A stretch of DNA of 64,000 bases from positions 992,001-1,056,000 of the forward strand of contig JBBPFI010000008.1 in the NCBI GenBank assembly GCA_037974965.1. Reading direction: 5' to 3'. The translations under genes were made by a program, and so were the position numbers. The notes under the pieces were generated by a model. It saw only the letters and a list, made by a program, of their open reading frames with translations, did not search any database and was not told the origin of the DNA. Below, piece after piece: positions 34,544 through 46,600 of this stretch. The first letter of the stretch is position 1, and every line of letters begins with the position of its first letter. This DNA is from Dacryopinax spathularia. Lineage: Eukaryota > Basidiomycota > Dacrymycetes > Dacrymycetales > Dacrymycetaceae.

Positions 34544-34650
34544 GATAACCCTGAGAACCCTGATAACACGGAGAACCCCGATAACCCTAACAACCCTAAT
34601 AACCCTAACAACCCTAATAACCCTAACTGCCCAGACAACCCTAACCCTGA
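34544..34650 (+). repeat. 9-bp telomere-like array (AACCCTAAY)
   Basis: The core at 34583-34627 is alternating AACCCTAAC and AACCCTAAT, flanked by decayed units (AACCCTGAG, AACCCCGAT). The words contain the fungal telomere unit CCCTAA, but the period is 9, not 6. It lies between element genes 1 and 2. One frame would read Asn-Pro-Asn repeats, but that frame has no start codon and an upstream stop. Confidence 0.7.
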
Positions 34651-34835
34651 CACGTGCCCATGCCCGGCAAGCTCTTTGTTTCAGGCAGTGTGGGCCGAGT
34701 CGGAAGCATTTCACCCCTTGCTCCACTACCACCACTTACCTCCTGAGATTGGTACGTTCGCACTACATTGCCATCCACCCCTTTGTAACCCTAATCTGAC
34801 CTAACCACACAGAAAACCCCTCGTGAACACATATC

Positions 34836-35564
34836 ATGGTGCTTGCAGATACCCACAACTCTCCGGGTAACCCCGTACTCCGCACCCATGCGTTGACAGA
34901 GGAAGGCGGAATGGCTTCACCCGCGCTTCCCTCGAACGGCTCCCCACCTTCATATCCTGTCTGCAATACAACCGGCACGGATATCGACAGGCCTGAGGTC
35001 ATACCGATTTCACACACTGCAGCCCAGTCCAAGACCGCTGCGGACGCCGTGTATCCCGTGCTTCCCGGGAATCCCGGGCATGCTGGGTTGACGGGGGCTG
35101 CAGATACGAAGCATCCCTCTCCTACTTGTTCCGAGAAGCAAGTATTCGTCAGCTCCAACCAGGAAGTGGCCCTCAGCGACACGCCCTGGTTTTATCTGGC
35201 CAGCATCAGCCCGTCCGGCAAGGCCAATAATACCGTCGATGAACACAAATTGCGCCTCTACGCCAGCTCATACACAACCACGGCCAACGCCATCGACGCC
35301 ACGCTTCACCTTCTACAAATCCCAACACGCTGCGCGGAGCAACTGTTCGGTTGCTCCGTGGGTCGGTCCGAAATGACAGGTCAGGACCCCTGTTTCAATA
35401 GGATCGAGTCAGACGAGGAGAGAGAGGCTCGGTTGGCAGCCTTCGCAAGAGGGGTGAAAATTGCCGACAATCTTGCTTATATCGTACAAGCGCCGGCCGC
35501 TGCCGTGAACGCCCTGTGGGCTCAGTTGGGGAAGTTGACACAATGCCTTCCGGCGCTCTCGTAG
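34836..35564 (+). CDS. Element gene 2: unknown protein, partly duplicated at 42.8-43.4 kb
   Basis: Single open exon from MVLADTHNSPGNPVLRTHAL. ATG 34836 is supported because the two partial copies at 42779-43391 begin a few bases upstream of the same codon. The N-terminal 90 residues are polar. A VLPGNPGHAGLTG collagen-like patch is encoded at 35057-35090 by CCCGGGAATCCCGGG. Downstream is an ordered-looking part (FYLASISPSG..., KLRLYASSYTTTANAIDATLHLL) and a helical end (EEREARLAAFARGVKIADNLAYIVQAPAAAVNALWAQLGK). No family recognised. The preceding intergenic region has good splice signals, so a short upstream exon cannot be excluded. Confidence 0.5.
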   Translation: MVLADTHNSPGNPVLRTHALTEEGGMASPALPSNGSPPSYPVCNTTGTDIDRPEVIPISHTAAQSKTAADAVYPVLPGNPGHAGLTGAADTKHPSPTCSEKQVFVSSNQEVALSDTPWFYLASISPSGKANNTVDEHKLRLYASSYTTTANAIDATLHLLQIPTRCAEQLFGCSVGRSEMTGQDPCFNRIESDEEREARLAAFARGVKIADNLAYIVQAPAAAVNALWAQLGKLTQCLPALS

Positions 35565-35845
35565 TTCTGAAGTGTACCGTGTCTTGAAGCCATCGCTTCT
35601 CCTCTTTCTTACTATTGTACACCGCATGCAACTCCTGTCCGTAGTCAGATGATACTCCCTGAAACTGTTCAATCAATATCCATTCAATTCACCTCCCTGG
35701 CTCCTTGGTGGAACAAGCAGTTCAACTTTACATGTTCCTCAGGGCCGCCACGCGAACGATGGCAAGCACGCCCTTGCCGTTATCAACGCACCCTTTTGGT
35801 GTATGCCTTTGCAGGTGGAGCTGCACCTGCGACTAGCTCACAGTC

Positions 35846-37594
35846 ATGGCTACATTCAACCCTGCTGCTCTTCGGCGTCATCCGGAGCTGGCTGGAACCA
35901 CGCTCGGGGTGCATTTCGATCGCCTTCAGCAGACGGTGATAGCTACTCTCCGAATGGACTCAGGGAACCGGGGTCGATTGGAGGGGACCAGGCTGTTGGT
36001 CACTCAGTTTTGGGAGGCGGCTAGGCAAGTGAGCACTCGTAGTCCATTCCCATGGCTCTGTGGTGCTAACCTATATGGTGTCTCTCAGCTATTCGACCTT
36101 TTCCGCACTGCCGATGTGGCAAGAATAGAGCACGATCTCGTTGACATGCTGTCTAAGCTCGACGAGGCGCGCGCTCGCAGCCTCGACGACTGTGTTGCAA
36201 GAGCGGCTCCCCAGATTGTTACTCGACCACCCGGGATGCCCGGGCGTCCCGGGCGTCCCAGGATCGAAATCAACAAGGTCTATCTTAGCCAAACAACGCA
36301 CTTGGCTTCTACGTCGGCAATCGCAAGACGACTGCAAGTGAGCAGGCGAACGGTCCGACGAAGACTCCTGGAAGAAGGTCTCGCACACGCCGGACTTCCC
36401 ATAGTCGAAGTAGTCAACCATGCAGACGGGGGTTCCCACCTCCATTGGCATGGTCGGCGCCGCGACCCGCTCCAGCTCACAGAAGACGAGCTAGACGCAC
36501 TGGTGAATGACTGGCGCAAGCGCTTCCCGACAAACGGCAGGCGCCTACTCAACGGCCACCTGGTTTCACTGGGTTACCGGGTACCTTTGTGGCAGCTGAG
36601 CGCCTCTCTCCGCCGCATCGATCCCGAGCCGCTGTCCTTCAATCGTCAGCAAATCCCCCGGCGGCCTTATTCGGTAGCTGGACCCAATTCTCTCTGGCAT
36701 CATGACGGCCAGCACGGGCTTGTACAATGGGGTTTATACATCCACGCCTTCGTCGACGGTTACTCTCGCTGCATCACCGCGATACGAGTGAACCCCACCA
36801 ATCGTTCCGAGGCGGTTTTGTCCGTCTTTCTAGAAGGAGTCTCCCTTTTCGGCACACCTTCAAGAGTGCGCGGGGATCATGGAGGGGAGAATGTGAAGGT
36901 AGCTGAGTGGATGTTAGAGCACCGGGGCAGGAATCGTGGCTCCTACATATGGGGCAGGTCTGTCCATAACACCCGTATCGAGAGGATGTGGGTGGACGTG
37001 ACAAATTCTTTTGGAAGAAAATGGTCGTCCTTCTTCCGCACTCTCGAAGCCTCTCATGGGCTCAACCCCCTCAACCAGGACCACCTCTGGCTGCTACATT
37101 GGCTCTTCCTCCGAGATATTACGCACGACGCCATCGCCTTCCAAAACCAATGGAATCACCATACTATGAGCCTGGTAGATGGCAATCAACGACCGGCCGA
37201 CCTCTTTCTGGATGGCTGCTTGGCTCTAGGCGCTCGAGGGATTCACATGCTACCTCCCGAGGATCCGCAATTCCAACGAAGTCCTCGTTTATATGGTTCA
37301 GAGGTGGCGGAGACCACTGAAGGCTCAGAGGGAGGTGAACTCGAAAATCTCACCCTTGCAGATTCGGTACCTCCGCCGGCAAGTGGGTTTGACACCAGCA
37401 CGGCCGATATGGATGCTGTCCCAGCGGAACTCTCAGATATCGATTCACCCGCCTTGGCCTGTCCACTCCCTCCTTCTCGTGTCCCCGAACTTGTCCAGAG
37501 CCTGTCCGAGCTCTCCCTGTCAAGTGACGTGATTACATTGACCGAGCGTTGGAGGCGCGGACTCCGGGCTTGCATCAATCTAGCACGAAGATGA
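35846..37594 (+). CDS. Element gene 3: DDE integrase (rve-like catalytic core)
   Basis: About 580 residues, with a probable 60-nt in-frame intron (36029-36088, GTGAGC...CTCAG). The N-terminus is helical. A collagen-like TRPPGMPGRPGRPR follows, encoded at 36226-36264. Next a helix-turn-helix, TSAIARRLQVSRRTVRRRLLEEG, of resolvase/IS3 type. Then the catalytic core: SLWHHDGQHGL (first Asp), IHAFVDGYSRCITAIRV, RVRGDHGGEN (second Asp) and SVHNTRIERMWVDV (Glu). The D..D(35)E order and the WHxDG and DGYSR motifs are those of the integrase-core family seen in many basidiomycetes and animals as host-annotated proteins. It should cut and join the element's ends, with the subterminal arrays as likely binding sites. 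The C-terminus is acidic. It appears complete. Confidence 0.85.
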   Translation: MATFNPAALRRHPELAGTTLGVHFDRLQQTVIATLRMDSGNRGRLEGTRLLVTQFWEAARQVSTRSPFPWLCGANLYGVSQLFDLFRTADVARIEHDLVDMLSKLDEARARSLDDCVARAAPQIVTRPPGMPGRPGRPRIEINKVYLSQTTHLASTSAIARRLQVSRRTVRRRLLEEGLAHAGLPIVEVVNHADGGSHLHWHGRRRDPLQLTEDELDALVNDWRKRFPTNGRRLLNGHLVSLGYRVPLWQLSASLRRIDPEPLSFNRQQIPRRPYSVAGPNSLWHHDGQHGLVQWGLYIHAFVDGYSRCITAIRVNPTNRSEAVLSVFLEGVSLFGTPSRVRGDHGGENVKVAEWMLEHRGRNRGSYIWGRSVHNTRIERMWVDVTNSFGRKWSSFFRTLEASHGLNPLNQDHLWLLHWLFLRDITHDAIAFQNQWNHHTMSLVDGNQRPADLFLDGCLALGARGIHMLPPEDPQFQRSPRLYGSEVAETTEGSEGGELENLTLADSVPPPASGFDTSTADMDAVPAELSDIDSPALACPLPPSRVPELVQSLSELSLSSDVITLTERWRRGLRACINLARR

Positions 37595-37771
37595 ATAATG
37601 ATTCGCACATGTATCTAGTCGCATACAATGAGAGTCCTAGTATTGTCCACGATTGTGCCTATTAAACTGCATCAACTGGCAGGACGCTCGGGAATCCCAG
37701 GTGAACACCGTCACGGTTGAGTGGAGACCCTGGACGCATCGCTCTCCCCTACCTACCCCATCTGTGTGCTC

Positions 37772-40187
37772 ATGCCTGCAGAACCTCACTATCTCACCCG
37801 ACATCAGCGCCGTATGCAACGTCAAAGCAGCGAAGCCGGCACTATCCGCCCTACAGCAGTGATTACCGCTCCCTCTACCTTGCCACCACCTCCCGATCGC
37901 CGCTCTCCGGACATGACCCCAACTGCCCGTCCCAGTGCAACAACCACGCTCGACCCGGCTGCCGCTTATCCCTCTGGAGAAGATCGCGTCCAGTCTGAGC
38001 AGGATGGAGAGAGGGACGAGGTCACTCCAGAGCTGACACGTCCTCTGGTGCTGGGAGCTGATTACGAACATATCAACTCGTACGCCCTCTCTTGGTCCCC
38101 ACCTGAAGGCCCGCATGCTGATGTTGATGCAGCCTGCTCGGTACTGTTGTGAGGGGTGCAAGAGAGCGTCTCGGTGCTCCCTTGATTCCCGGGGATCCAG
38201 TTATCCAAGGGTTTCATCCATCAAGCTCTAGTGTCCCGACCGACGACGATGTCGACGAGTCAAGTGAGAATGCGTCGACTGCCTCGGTCCGTGACCGCCC
38301 CGCAACCCGGGAGCGTCACATGGATGTCCGGCCTTTCGTTCGTGAGACATCTGTCACAGGAACAGGATCAGTCGGCCAACATGAAGGAACGGAGTCTGGT
38401 GAAGGCGTCTTCCCTGATGGCGAGGCTACACGAGTCGGAGTACAGCAGGATGTGCACCTTCGGGGTGGCTCAGGAGGTCAGAGAGCGGCAGATGAAGGTA
38501 TGTACTGCGTGCCCTCACATGATGCTCATCTCACGTGGAACCAGAAGGCAGGTTCTCTGTTGTCCTCATCGTGTTTGAGTCGGACCAAGCAAGAGGGGTA
38601 CCATACAGTCGGGCCAAAATGAAATCCAACCGCTCCCTTGATGCTTCAACTCTCCACCTTATCCGACGAATGTTTCGGACATCACCAGGCGTGCCATCTC
38701 ATGGATTGGCCCAATTTCTATCTCCTCGATACAGCCACTTCGCCCTCGCGACCTCCCGCATCCCCGCCACCGAGAGCACAGGATTTCATGGACATCAAGT
38801 CCTCGGCATTCTGGGCAGGATCCTCTCGGAAGAGCAGGACCTCCAGGACTCCCTGGGTTCCTTGTCGCCCCTGGAGCCCATGGATCAGCAGGATGGACGA
38901 ACGCAACGATTTATCGCGTCTCTGCCTCCAAATATACCCAGAAGCTGGTATGCAGGCAAGGTCTATGTCCTCTATTTAGTGGCCTTGTCCGCCCCTCGAA
39001 GGAGCATCATCGATATGATGCCTCGCACCCCCCCCCGCACGCCATCACCTCGCCTCTCATCGTCTCCGGAACGCAGTAGATCGTCGGGTACGATACGGAA
39101 TTCTAGACCGCTACACAACGATGCCTTCACTCAATCGATTCATCCGCCTTCTCCACCGGTTCCGGGTCGTCCGCGAAGCAGTTCGGCCGAGACCGGTCCA
39201 CAGCAGCTCACCACGCCCGCTCCCCTAGGATCTCTTCCAGTCCACCACGAGTCCGTCGGCGGCGATACAGCCCGACACCAGCGCATTGAAGAGCAATCCC
39301 GCAGCGCGAGGCTGGCTGCCTTTCAACCTCGTGCCGAGTATCTCAACGACAGATTCCCTTTCGCGCATCAATTTCTTTCGGAGGACCTGTACATCGATGG
39401 CGAACTCGTTCCCCGCACCTCCATCGTCTGCTGGGTGCGACGTATGGAGCTGTTCAACGAGCTTGCAACAGCTCTGGGTATGCCCTTTTTACGGGAAAAT
39501 GACGTCCACGTCGTTCCAGACCCGGTTGGCTGGGACGGTTCGATCACAGCTGACAATCTGGTCCACTGGTTTTCGTCGCACCCTCGGGGCAATGACAACT
39601 CCCGCCGAACCGTCGATAATTACCGGACGAAGTTGAAACGCCTCCGTGCCTTCTGGGAATTCCAGCGCGAGTGGTATTTCCAACAACAGAATCAATGGGA
39701 GCAAGGGTTGAATCTCACGGAGGCTGGCAGGAGGAAGCTGATCATTGCTGGGATTGTTGGCTATTGCTTCGCGCCTTCAGGAGCTGCTCGCTCAAGTATA
39801 TGCGAGGGCACACCGCCAGGGCTGATAGCGGCAACTGCAAGATTGACGAGACGACAGTCTCTGGAAACGGACATACGGAGGTTACACGACGCGTGGTGGC
39901 GGCGCCGACTAGCTCATTTTGGTCAGTAGTCATATTCGCGTTGTAATCCTAGTCACTTGAATACAGACCATTGCATTCCCGTCCCCGGCATGAACGGGCA
40001 TCCCGGGGATCCCGGGATGCCCGGGATCCCCGTAATGGCCTTGGCTGTATCCCTTTCCAACAGATGTAACGGTCTCGGCCATCCTCATCGCACAGCAAGC
40101 GGGCGAGCCAAACAAGCGGTTAGAAGTCTTATTGCTCTCTCGAATCATACACGCAGGCACAAGCGCGGTGATCCAAGAACGAGGTGA
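37772..40187 (+). CDS. Element gene 4: unknown protein ending in a collagen-like tail
   Basis: Assembled from exons starting MPAEPHYLTRHQRRMQRQSS (37772). A GTGAGG donor at 38149 pairs with an acceptor at 38231. A second intron lies at about 38493-38545. A long Pro/Ser-rich region follows (PRTPPRTPSPRLSSSPERSR). Then comes an ordered domain (YLNDRFPFAHQFLSEDLYIDGELVPRTSIVCWVRRMELF... and YRTKLKRLRAFWEFQREWYF) and a basic helix (RRLHDAWWRRRLAHF). A last intron leads to MNGHPGDPGMPGIPVMA and an Arg-rich end at TGA 40187. Around 38845-38900 another frame reads GPPGLPGF, so exon choice there is uncertain and two genes are possible. No domain recognised; the ordered part could bind nucleic acid, but that is a guess. 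Confidence 0.45.
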
Positions 40188-40493
40188 GTCATTGTGGCGA
40201 CTTGCGATGTAGTCACAGCTAACGGTGTCCGAACACTCCGCGTGGGTGAGCAACCCGGCATACATAAATGGCACTCATGCATACGTCCCGCATTTCATCT
40301 CTCTCCTTCTCTCCACCACCTGCTCGGCAATCCTGCATATTCTCCACTCGAAAGCATTGATCACACCACACTCTTAACTCAAACTTCTTCTTGAACTTCA
40401 CTATCCTCCTCCTCGCACACTCGAAGACATTGCCGCACCAAGCATATATCGCACTTCACCGACTTGAAGACGTTGGCGACGCACGCATATATC

Positions 40494-42400
40494 ATGCCAC
40501 GCAAGTCCTCTCGCATTCAAGCGCGCTCGCCCTCTCCTGTAATGCTTGACACCGAGCCCGAAGACGAGCCCGCTGTCACCCCCGGGAGCTCACAGGGGCA
40601 AGGTTCCTCTGCGTCAGACGGAGATTCTCAGGAGCGCAGCAACCAAGAGGAGTACGACGAACCCGATGACCCACAGCAGCCCGCGGAGAGCGACGATGGC
40701 AACGACTCGTCGGACGAGGAACCGCCCGACGATGGCATGCTCACCGTCTATCGTTTGCAGGGCGAGTTCTTCCTCACTAAGGCGCAAGGCTACCAGAAGG
40801 AGGTATGCAAGCACATCCGCATCGCCAAGGAGATCTTCACGAGGATGGGACGCACCTACTACGGTACGTCCTGCGCATGCGCGTTCGACTGGCTCCCGGA
40901 CTGAATGCTTATCAGGCTGTTGCTTTATCGACGACCCCGAGTGCAAATGCGGCCATTGGGGTGAGTCAAACCTAGCTTGCCGTCGGAGTGCATATACTTA
41001 CTGAGAACGCTTGTAGAGTCCGCGGAATCTGTGAAGGCGCGCCGTAAGGAGGGTATCGGCTTGGTTGTTACCGGCACGCATCGCTACCCCCGAGGCAAAG
41101 GCCCCCAATATGATCTCGGCGATCTGCTTCAAGAGTCGCCTGTCAAGGTCGCACGCATGGACATTTGCAAAGGCAAACGCAGCACGCAGGCGGCCGCCCA
41201 GCTGTCTGCTGAGCTCGATCGTCAGATGAGAGCGACTCAGAAGAAACGAGAGGTGGAGAAGACGCAAACGAAGACCAAGGGCAACGCCAAGCCGAATGCA
41301 CATGGGACCAGCTACCGCGGAAGGGGAGGAGGGGCAGGGGCCGGATCGTCCCGCCATACCGCTCCTGGGGGAGGAGCCGGTGCTTCAGCGCCTCCCGGGC
41401 GTCACGGGCAACCCAAACGTCCCGGGAATCCCGCGACCCACAGCAATCGAAGCAGCACCACAAATGCCCAACCATTCCTTAATCCCCCTCCTCGTCGTCC
41501 CGCCGTGCCGTCCAAGCCTACTCCCGCGCCTAAGAAGCCTGGGACATTCGGGAGTGGTAGGAACCAGAACGGGGGAGTTAAAAACGACAGTTGCAATGTA
41601 CGTACTGACGCTGCCAAGACTGGTGAGTAAGCCATTGACAGCACATATAGGGCAATGGCAAGCGTGATCGCAACCATGTCGATCTCAGTGAGGACGACGT
41701 CAGTCCATCTCCTCGTTGCATGCCGGACTATCGCGCTGATTTGCCTTCAACAGCTTGATCCTGATGCGATGTTCCGCCCGAAGAAGGTGCAGAGAAGCAA
41801 GCATCCCGCCGATTTACTGAAGGAAGCTATCGAGCGACTCTCCCGACCCGGCCTGCTATACCAAATCAAGCTAGACTTTGCCGAGACCTTATTCAAGGAC
41901 GACCACATATTCCCTCGCCATGTGAGACAGGAAGGGCAGGGTTTCGTGGATATGGCACAGACCATGGCGGACGCAGCCACGAAGATGGAACAAACGGCGA
42001 AGCTGTTGAGCGGAAGGGGCAAGGGGAAGGTGAGTGACTCTTACGGTCACATGTCGACGAGCTGACGCCTCTTGCAGGAACGTGAGCAGCCGGAGGATCC
42101 AAACGGCGATCCTGACAGGGACATCGAGGAGGTGTTGAAGGACGCCATTGGGGTGCTCAAACGACATGACGTGACGGTAGATGCCAAGATCGCCTTTGCT
42201 CTCAAGGTCTTCGGCAATGAGAAGATTTACGACTCTACTCTGCGGTCAGTGGCGACCCCTATGCTGGAAAATGCCGGTCGCACCATCCGAGTGGAAGAAG
42301 ACAATGCTCGAGAGAGGGCGGAGGGCGACGTGGTGAGCAAGCACGCGCAACTGGCGAGGCGTCATACTAATATTGCACACAGAATGATTACAACGAGTAA
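40494..42400 (+). CDS. Element gene 5: unknown acidic/basic protein with collagen-like segment
   Basis: Seven exons. MPRKSSRIQARSPSPVMLDT starts a basic then strongly acidic N-terminus. An ordered patch follows (MLTVYRLQGEFFLTKAQGYQKEVCKHIRIAKEIFTRMGRTYY), then a CCFIDDPECKCGHW mini-exon that could bind a metal. Next are helical sequence, an RGRGGGAGAGSSRH low-complexity block and APPGRHGQPKRPGNPATH (41392-41436). After an intron starting GTCAGT near 41698 it continues LDPDAMFRPKKVQRSKHPADLLKEAIERLSRPGLLYQIKLDF. It ends in two alpha-helical repeats (DPDRDIEEVLKDAIGVLKRH... and STLRSVATPMLENAGRTI) and NDYNE at 42400. The end of the protein resembles a coiled or armadillo-like helical domain by eye only. 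No family recognised. Confidence 0.5.
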
Positions 42401-42778
42401 AACCGGCTTAATGCTCTGAACGTCGTCTCCTCTCATTGCCGACTGGCTCCGGCTGTTTCTAACCCACCTGCTTTTCTTCAGATCCCCGTTATGCCCGTGC
42501 TACCATGTCTGTCATCGTTTCCCATTCCATTCTGCAACCCCTCTGCGAAATCCATTCCTGTCTTTTGGTGTCCACGTCTTCTTGTGTTCATAGCGAGTCC
42601 TGCTGTCTTTTTTTGCTATACAGTACTTGTCCTACTCAGTTTCAGTCTCGCACTGCTCCCTTGCATCCCGGATGAGTGACTAATATGAATTAAATGCGGT
42701 ACATATATACAGTCTGCACTTAAGTGTGCGCTTAAGAGGGTGACTACGAAAGACCTGAACCATGTTAGCGCGCCGAGG

Positions 42779-43031
42779 ATGCCCGGGATTCCCGGGAAGC
42801 ACGGGATACACGGCGTCCGCAGCGGTCTTGGACTGGGCTGCAGTGTGTGAAATCGGTATGACCTCAGGCCTGTCGATATCCGTGCCGGTTGTACTGCAGA
42901 CAGGATATGAAGGTGGGGAGCCGTTCGAGGGCAGCGCGGGTGAAGCCATCCCGCCTTCCTCTGTCAACGCATGGGTGCGGAGTACGGGGTTACCCGGAGA
43001 GTTGTGGGTATCTGCAAGCACCATGATATGA
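42779..43031 (-). pseudogene. Inverted partial copy A of element gene 2
   Basis: Nearly identical to the first part of gene 2 (34829-35080) in inverse orientation. Similarity stops exactly after the CCCGGGAATCCCGGGCAT tract. It is non-functional on its own because the rest of the gene is absent. Confidence 0.8.
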
Positions 43032-43045
43032 ACAAGTAGGAGAGA

Positions 43046-43391
43046 GGACCACTTCCTGGTTGGAGCTGACGAATACTTGCTTCTCGGAACAAGTAGGAGA
43101 GGGATGCTTCGTATCTGCAGCCCCCGTCAACCCAGCATGCCCGGGATTCCCGGGAAGCACGGGATACACGGCGTTCGCAGCGGTCTTGGACTGGGCTGCA
43201 GTGTGTGAAATCGGCATGACCTCAGGCCTGTCGATATCCGTGCCGGTTGTACTGCAGACAGGATATGAAGGTGGGGAGCCGTTCGAGGGCAGCGCGGGTG
43301 AAGCCATCCCGCCTTCCTCTGTCAACGCATGGGTGCGGAGTACGGGGTTACCCGGAGAGTTGCGGGTATCTGCAAGCACCATGATATGTAT
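43046..43391 (-). pseudogene. Inverted partial copy B of element gene 2
   Basis: Longer inverse copy, covering gene 2 from just before its ATG to AACCAGGAAGTGG (about 35171). It sits in tandem with copy A and shares its few base changes from gene 2. Duplication of this pair therefore probably followed one inverted transfer. Confidence 0.8.
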
Positions 43392-43688
43392 ATTCTGTAT
43401 GACTTCAGCCCATGGTCTTGTCGTTCATGCACGGATATGCAGGTCTGGGATCTGTATCGCCTTGATCGTCTTGATCTCCACAGACTGAGCTTCTATGCGT
43501 GGAGCATGGATGATCGCTAGCGTTTGCCAGCACATGCATTTCTATTGTTGTGGACAGTGATAGAAGGGGGACTAAAACGATCGCCTAGGCCAATGGCTGC
43601 CATTCGCAGACAGTGGCAATGGGTTGGTGGATCAAAGGCACGCCAATCAATATCATAAGCAATAATGTACCCTGAAACAGCAAGATAT

Positions 43689-46600
43689 CTACACGGTATT
43701 GAAGTTCTTGCCAGATGTCAGCAAAGTAGCTAGAAAGACGCGATCGAATTCTTCGCCCTCATCATCCGCAATAGCCAAGCAGTGCAGTTGCGTCCCATAT
43801 TCGACCCGCAACAAGGAAAAGCAAACTCTAGCGGTGAGTAGGGTCTCGGTACTGAGGCGACCATCAGGCGAACCGGGAATATCGACTATGTTTGGCAGGA
43901 ACTCGATCTGCACGCCTATATAAGCCAACCCAAGACTCTGGCAAGCATGAAACGGAACAACATACGCGGTAGCGCAGGGAGGACGGAGCCGCTCCACTCC
44001 AAGGACAGCAAGGTCAAGTAGCAGCCTTCGGATGTTTGGCCGCTGCATGGCGGGCGACTCTACAGCCGGCAAGTTTCCCTCCTGGCCCAGGGTGGCATAT
44101 ACTGCCCGAAGTCCCTCTGAACCCGGTGACGAGGTGAGCCCCGGGAGTCCCGGGCGCCTAATGAAGCGAGTCATTGCCTCTTTCAAGGCAATCCAGACAT
44201 CCCATGGCACAAGGGGTCCTGCCGACTGCCATCGCACTCGTTGTATGAGGTAGGTGTCGGGATCCAGTGAGATGTCGCGATACAAGACGGCCAGAAAAGT
44301 GGGAAAGTCGGAGAATGCGCGGTGTACATAGTACTGTACTGATGTCAGTGATATTCAGCGATTCAAAGTGGCTTGACGCCTTACATTCCTCAGCCGACCA
44401 AAATGGCGGAGACCGGCCTTGTAAGACACAATCTGAGAATCATTTGAGGTGACGTCAGGATGTCCGAACAAAAGGTGGTTGCGCAGTCGCCCTTGAATGC
44501 GTCGGTGTTCCGTCCGTGTCATCTTCCAGCTCGTGATGTCCACTGGGAAGTCCTTCAAAGGATAAGCGATTGAACCACAAGGAAACCGGAGTTAACCTAC
44601 CACATCGATCGCTGTCAGGCGATGGACGAAGTCCACCATTTTATACTTGCCTACTGCCATGCAGGCCTGCTGTGCGGAAGACGGGTCGATAACATGGTAC
44701 TTGGCGAGCCGTTCCCATGAGGTAAGCCAGTCAGCGGCCCTCGGTGCAAACGCCCGGATAAAGGCAACCTTCTCGCAAAGCTGCATAGCAGCGTCGAAAT
44801 CGTCCGAAGCCGCCACAAGGAAAAGAAAAGGGGAGATATTGAAGGGTCCCGTGTTGCAATGGAGTATCCAGATCAATGATAAGACCCCCATCCCCGTCCA
44901 GAATAAAGCGTCCGTATAGTGGTAGCCTGGCACTGAGAGGAGACCAACATAGTCATCCACAGTCGTAGTATAGGACTGGCTTTTGATGGCAAGATACCTT
45001 TCCATCGCTCGGTGAAAGGTGACTCGACTCGGTCCGACGCCCATGGTAACTAGACGTCGTGATCCTCCAGGAACGATCGCTCGAGCGAAGCTGATTAAGA
45101 GTTAGCGAGCTGCATTCCGAAAAGATTACGGGCTCACATCTCAACCTTGAAATGCGAGGGGCTTAGTGCAGCGCAGTAGTGTGTCAGAACACGCTTAGCC
45201 TCCTCTGTAGGCATGGGTGAGTGGGAACGCGGGCTAGGAAAGGCGCTTGCCAGTAGCCCCCAAAGCTCCGATGCTATCTGCCCTGCAAGCGCTTCAATAG
45301 CGGTCTCGGTGCAAGATTTGGGTTGCCCGGGGTAAGTGTAGACCTCGAACGGCCGGGCACTGTCCCCAGGAGGAGGGTCCAGGTAATCCAGGGCTTCGTT
45401 GGACCAGCGGGACGACTCAGCAGAGGAAAACGCGGACTGCAACTCGAGAGGACACCAGACTGAAGGAGGTTAGCATGCTAGACACGAGATCTGAGCGAAC
45501 TTGCGCACCCGGTGAGTTGGGCTCCGCCTCATCTTCCTCAGAGTCAGGATCCGCTGTAAACAGCCCAACATTGGAAGCCGTGGGGTAGTCATCGTCGCTC
45601 AGGATCACGTATGGCTGAATGGGTGAATGACGACGTGCTCGTACACGACGGGTCTGGGACGAGAGGGAGGACGGGGGAGAATGTGTAGGTGGAGACCATA
45701 CAGGTGAGGGTGAAGGGGATCCCGGGCGCCCCGGGGTGTCAACCATGCCTGGTTGTCCCGGGTATCCCGGGAGTCGGGGATGTGATGGTAGATGAGGAGA
45801 GAACGATCGACCAGCAGCCTGTTGTTGGGGTATGGCCCATGTATCCGCATTTTCTGCTTGCGCGACAGGTGGAGAAGGAGACGGCTGATGCTGTGGTCTT
45901 TCACCAGCGAGTGTTGCACGCGCAAGGGCCGAGGGAGAGGGCAAAGGCGTCGAGGAAGTTGAATGGGAGAGCAAACGAAGCTCCGCAGGCGCCGAGACTG
46001 GCACGGCGGAGTTTGGCGCACCCGTATTCGCATGTCCTGATAAACCAGTGGGCAGTCCAACCCTGGCGAAGGATCGTGGCTCCGCTACTGGAGGAGGTAC
46101 AACACATGCAGGACCAAGGCAGGAGTCATCGAGATGAGGGAGCTCGGGATGGCCGTGAGAGATAAGATGTAGAGCCCAACGAATGAAGCACAGGTGCCGG
46201 CCAGGGCTGCGTTGCACATGCTCGGGGAGATAGCCAGGTATGCCGCCATAACGGGGAGCTATGGGATGAGCCACGTCAGCAAACGGCGGAGCTCAGCTAT
46301 CGACGACGCATACCGATAAACACCAAGAATGACTTATAGCGCCTTCCAGGCTCCTTTGCTCGCCAGTTACGATAGACGCTTTTGAGGTGATCGTGGACGG
46401 TTGGGACCATACTGATATTCAGGATTTCGTACTGCCCTGGGGGAGTGTACCTTTGATCAGCTGGGCGTACAAAGTGAAACAGTTCCGGTGTGAAAAACGT
46501 GGTCCCATTAGCCTGAGCTGACGATAGGGGTGGATTGGTCGTGGGGTCCGTTTGATCGCCTTCAGGAGGTGGAGGGAAGTACAGGCCGTATTGCGCCATG

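Noticed and set aside
34443-34799. Frame rich in Ile-Thr-Leu, or Asn-Pro-Asn in another frame, over the telomere-like array
   Set aside because: Both frames simply translate the 9-bp repeat. The Asn-Pro frame has an upstream stop and no ATG, and neither frame joins gene 2 convincingly.
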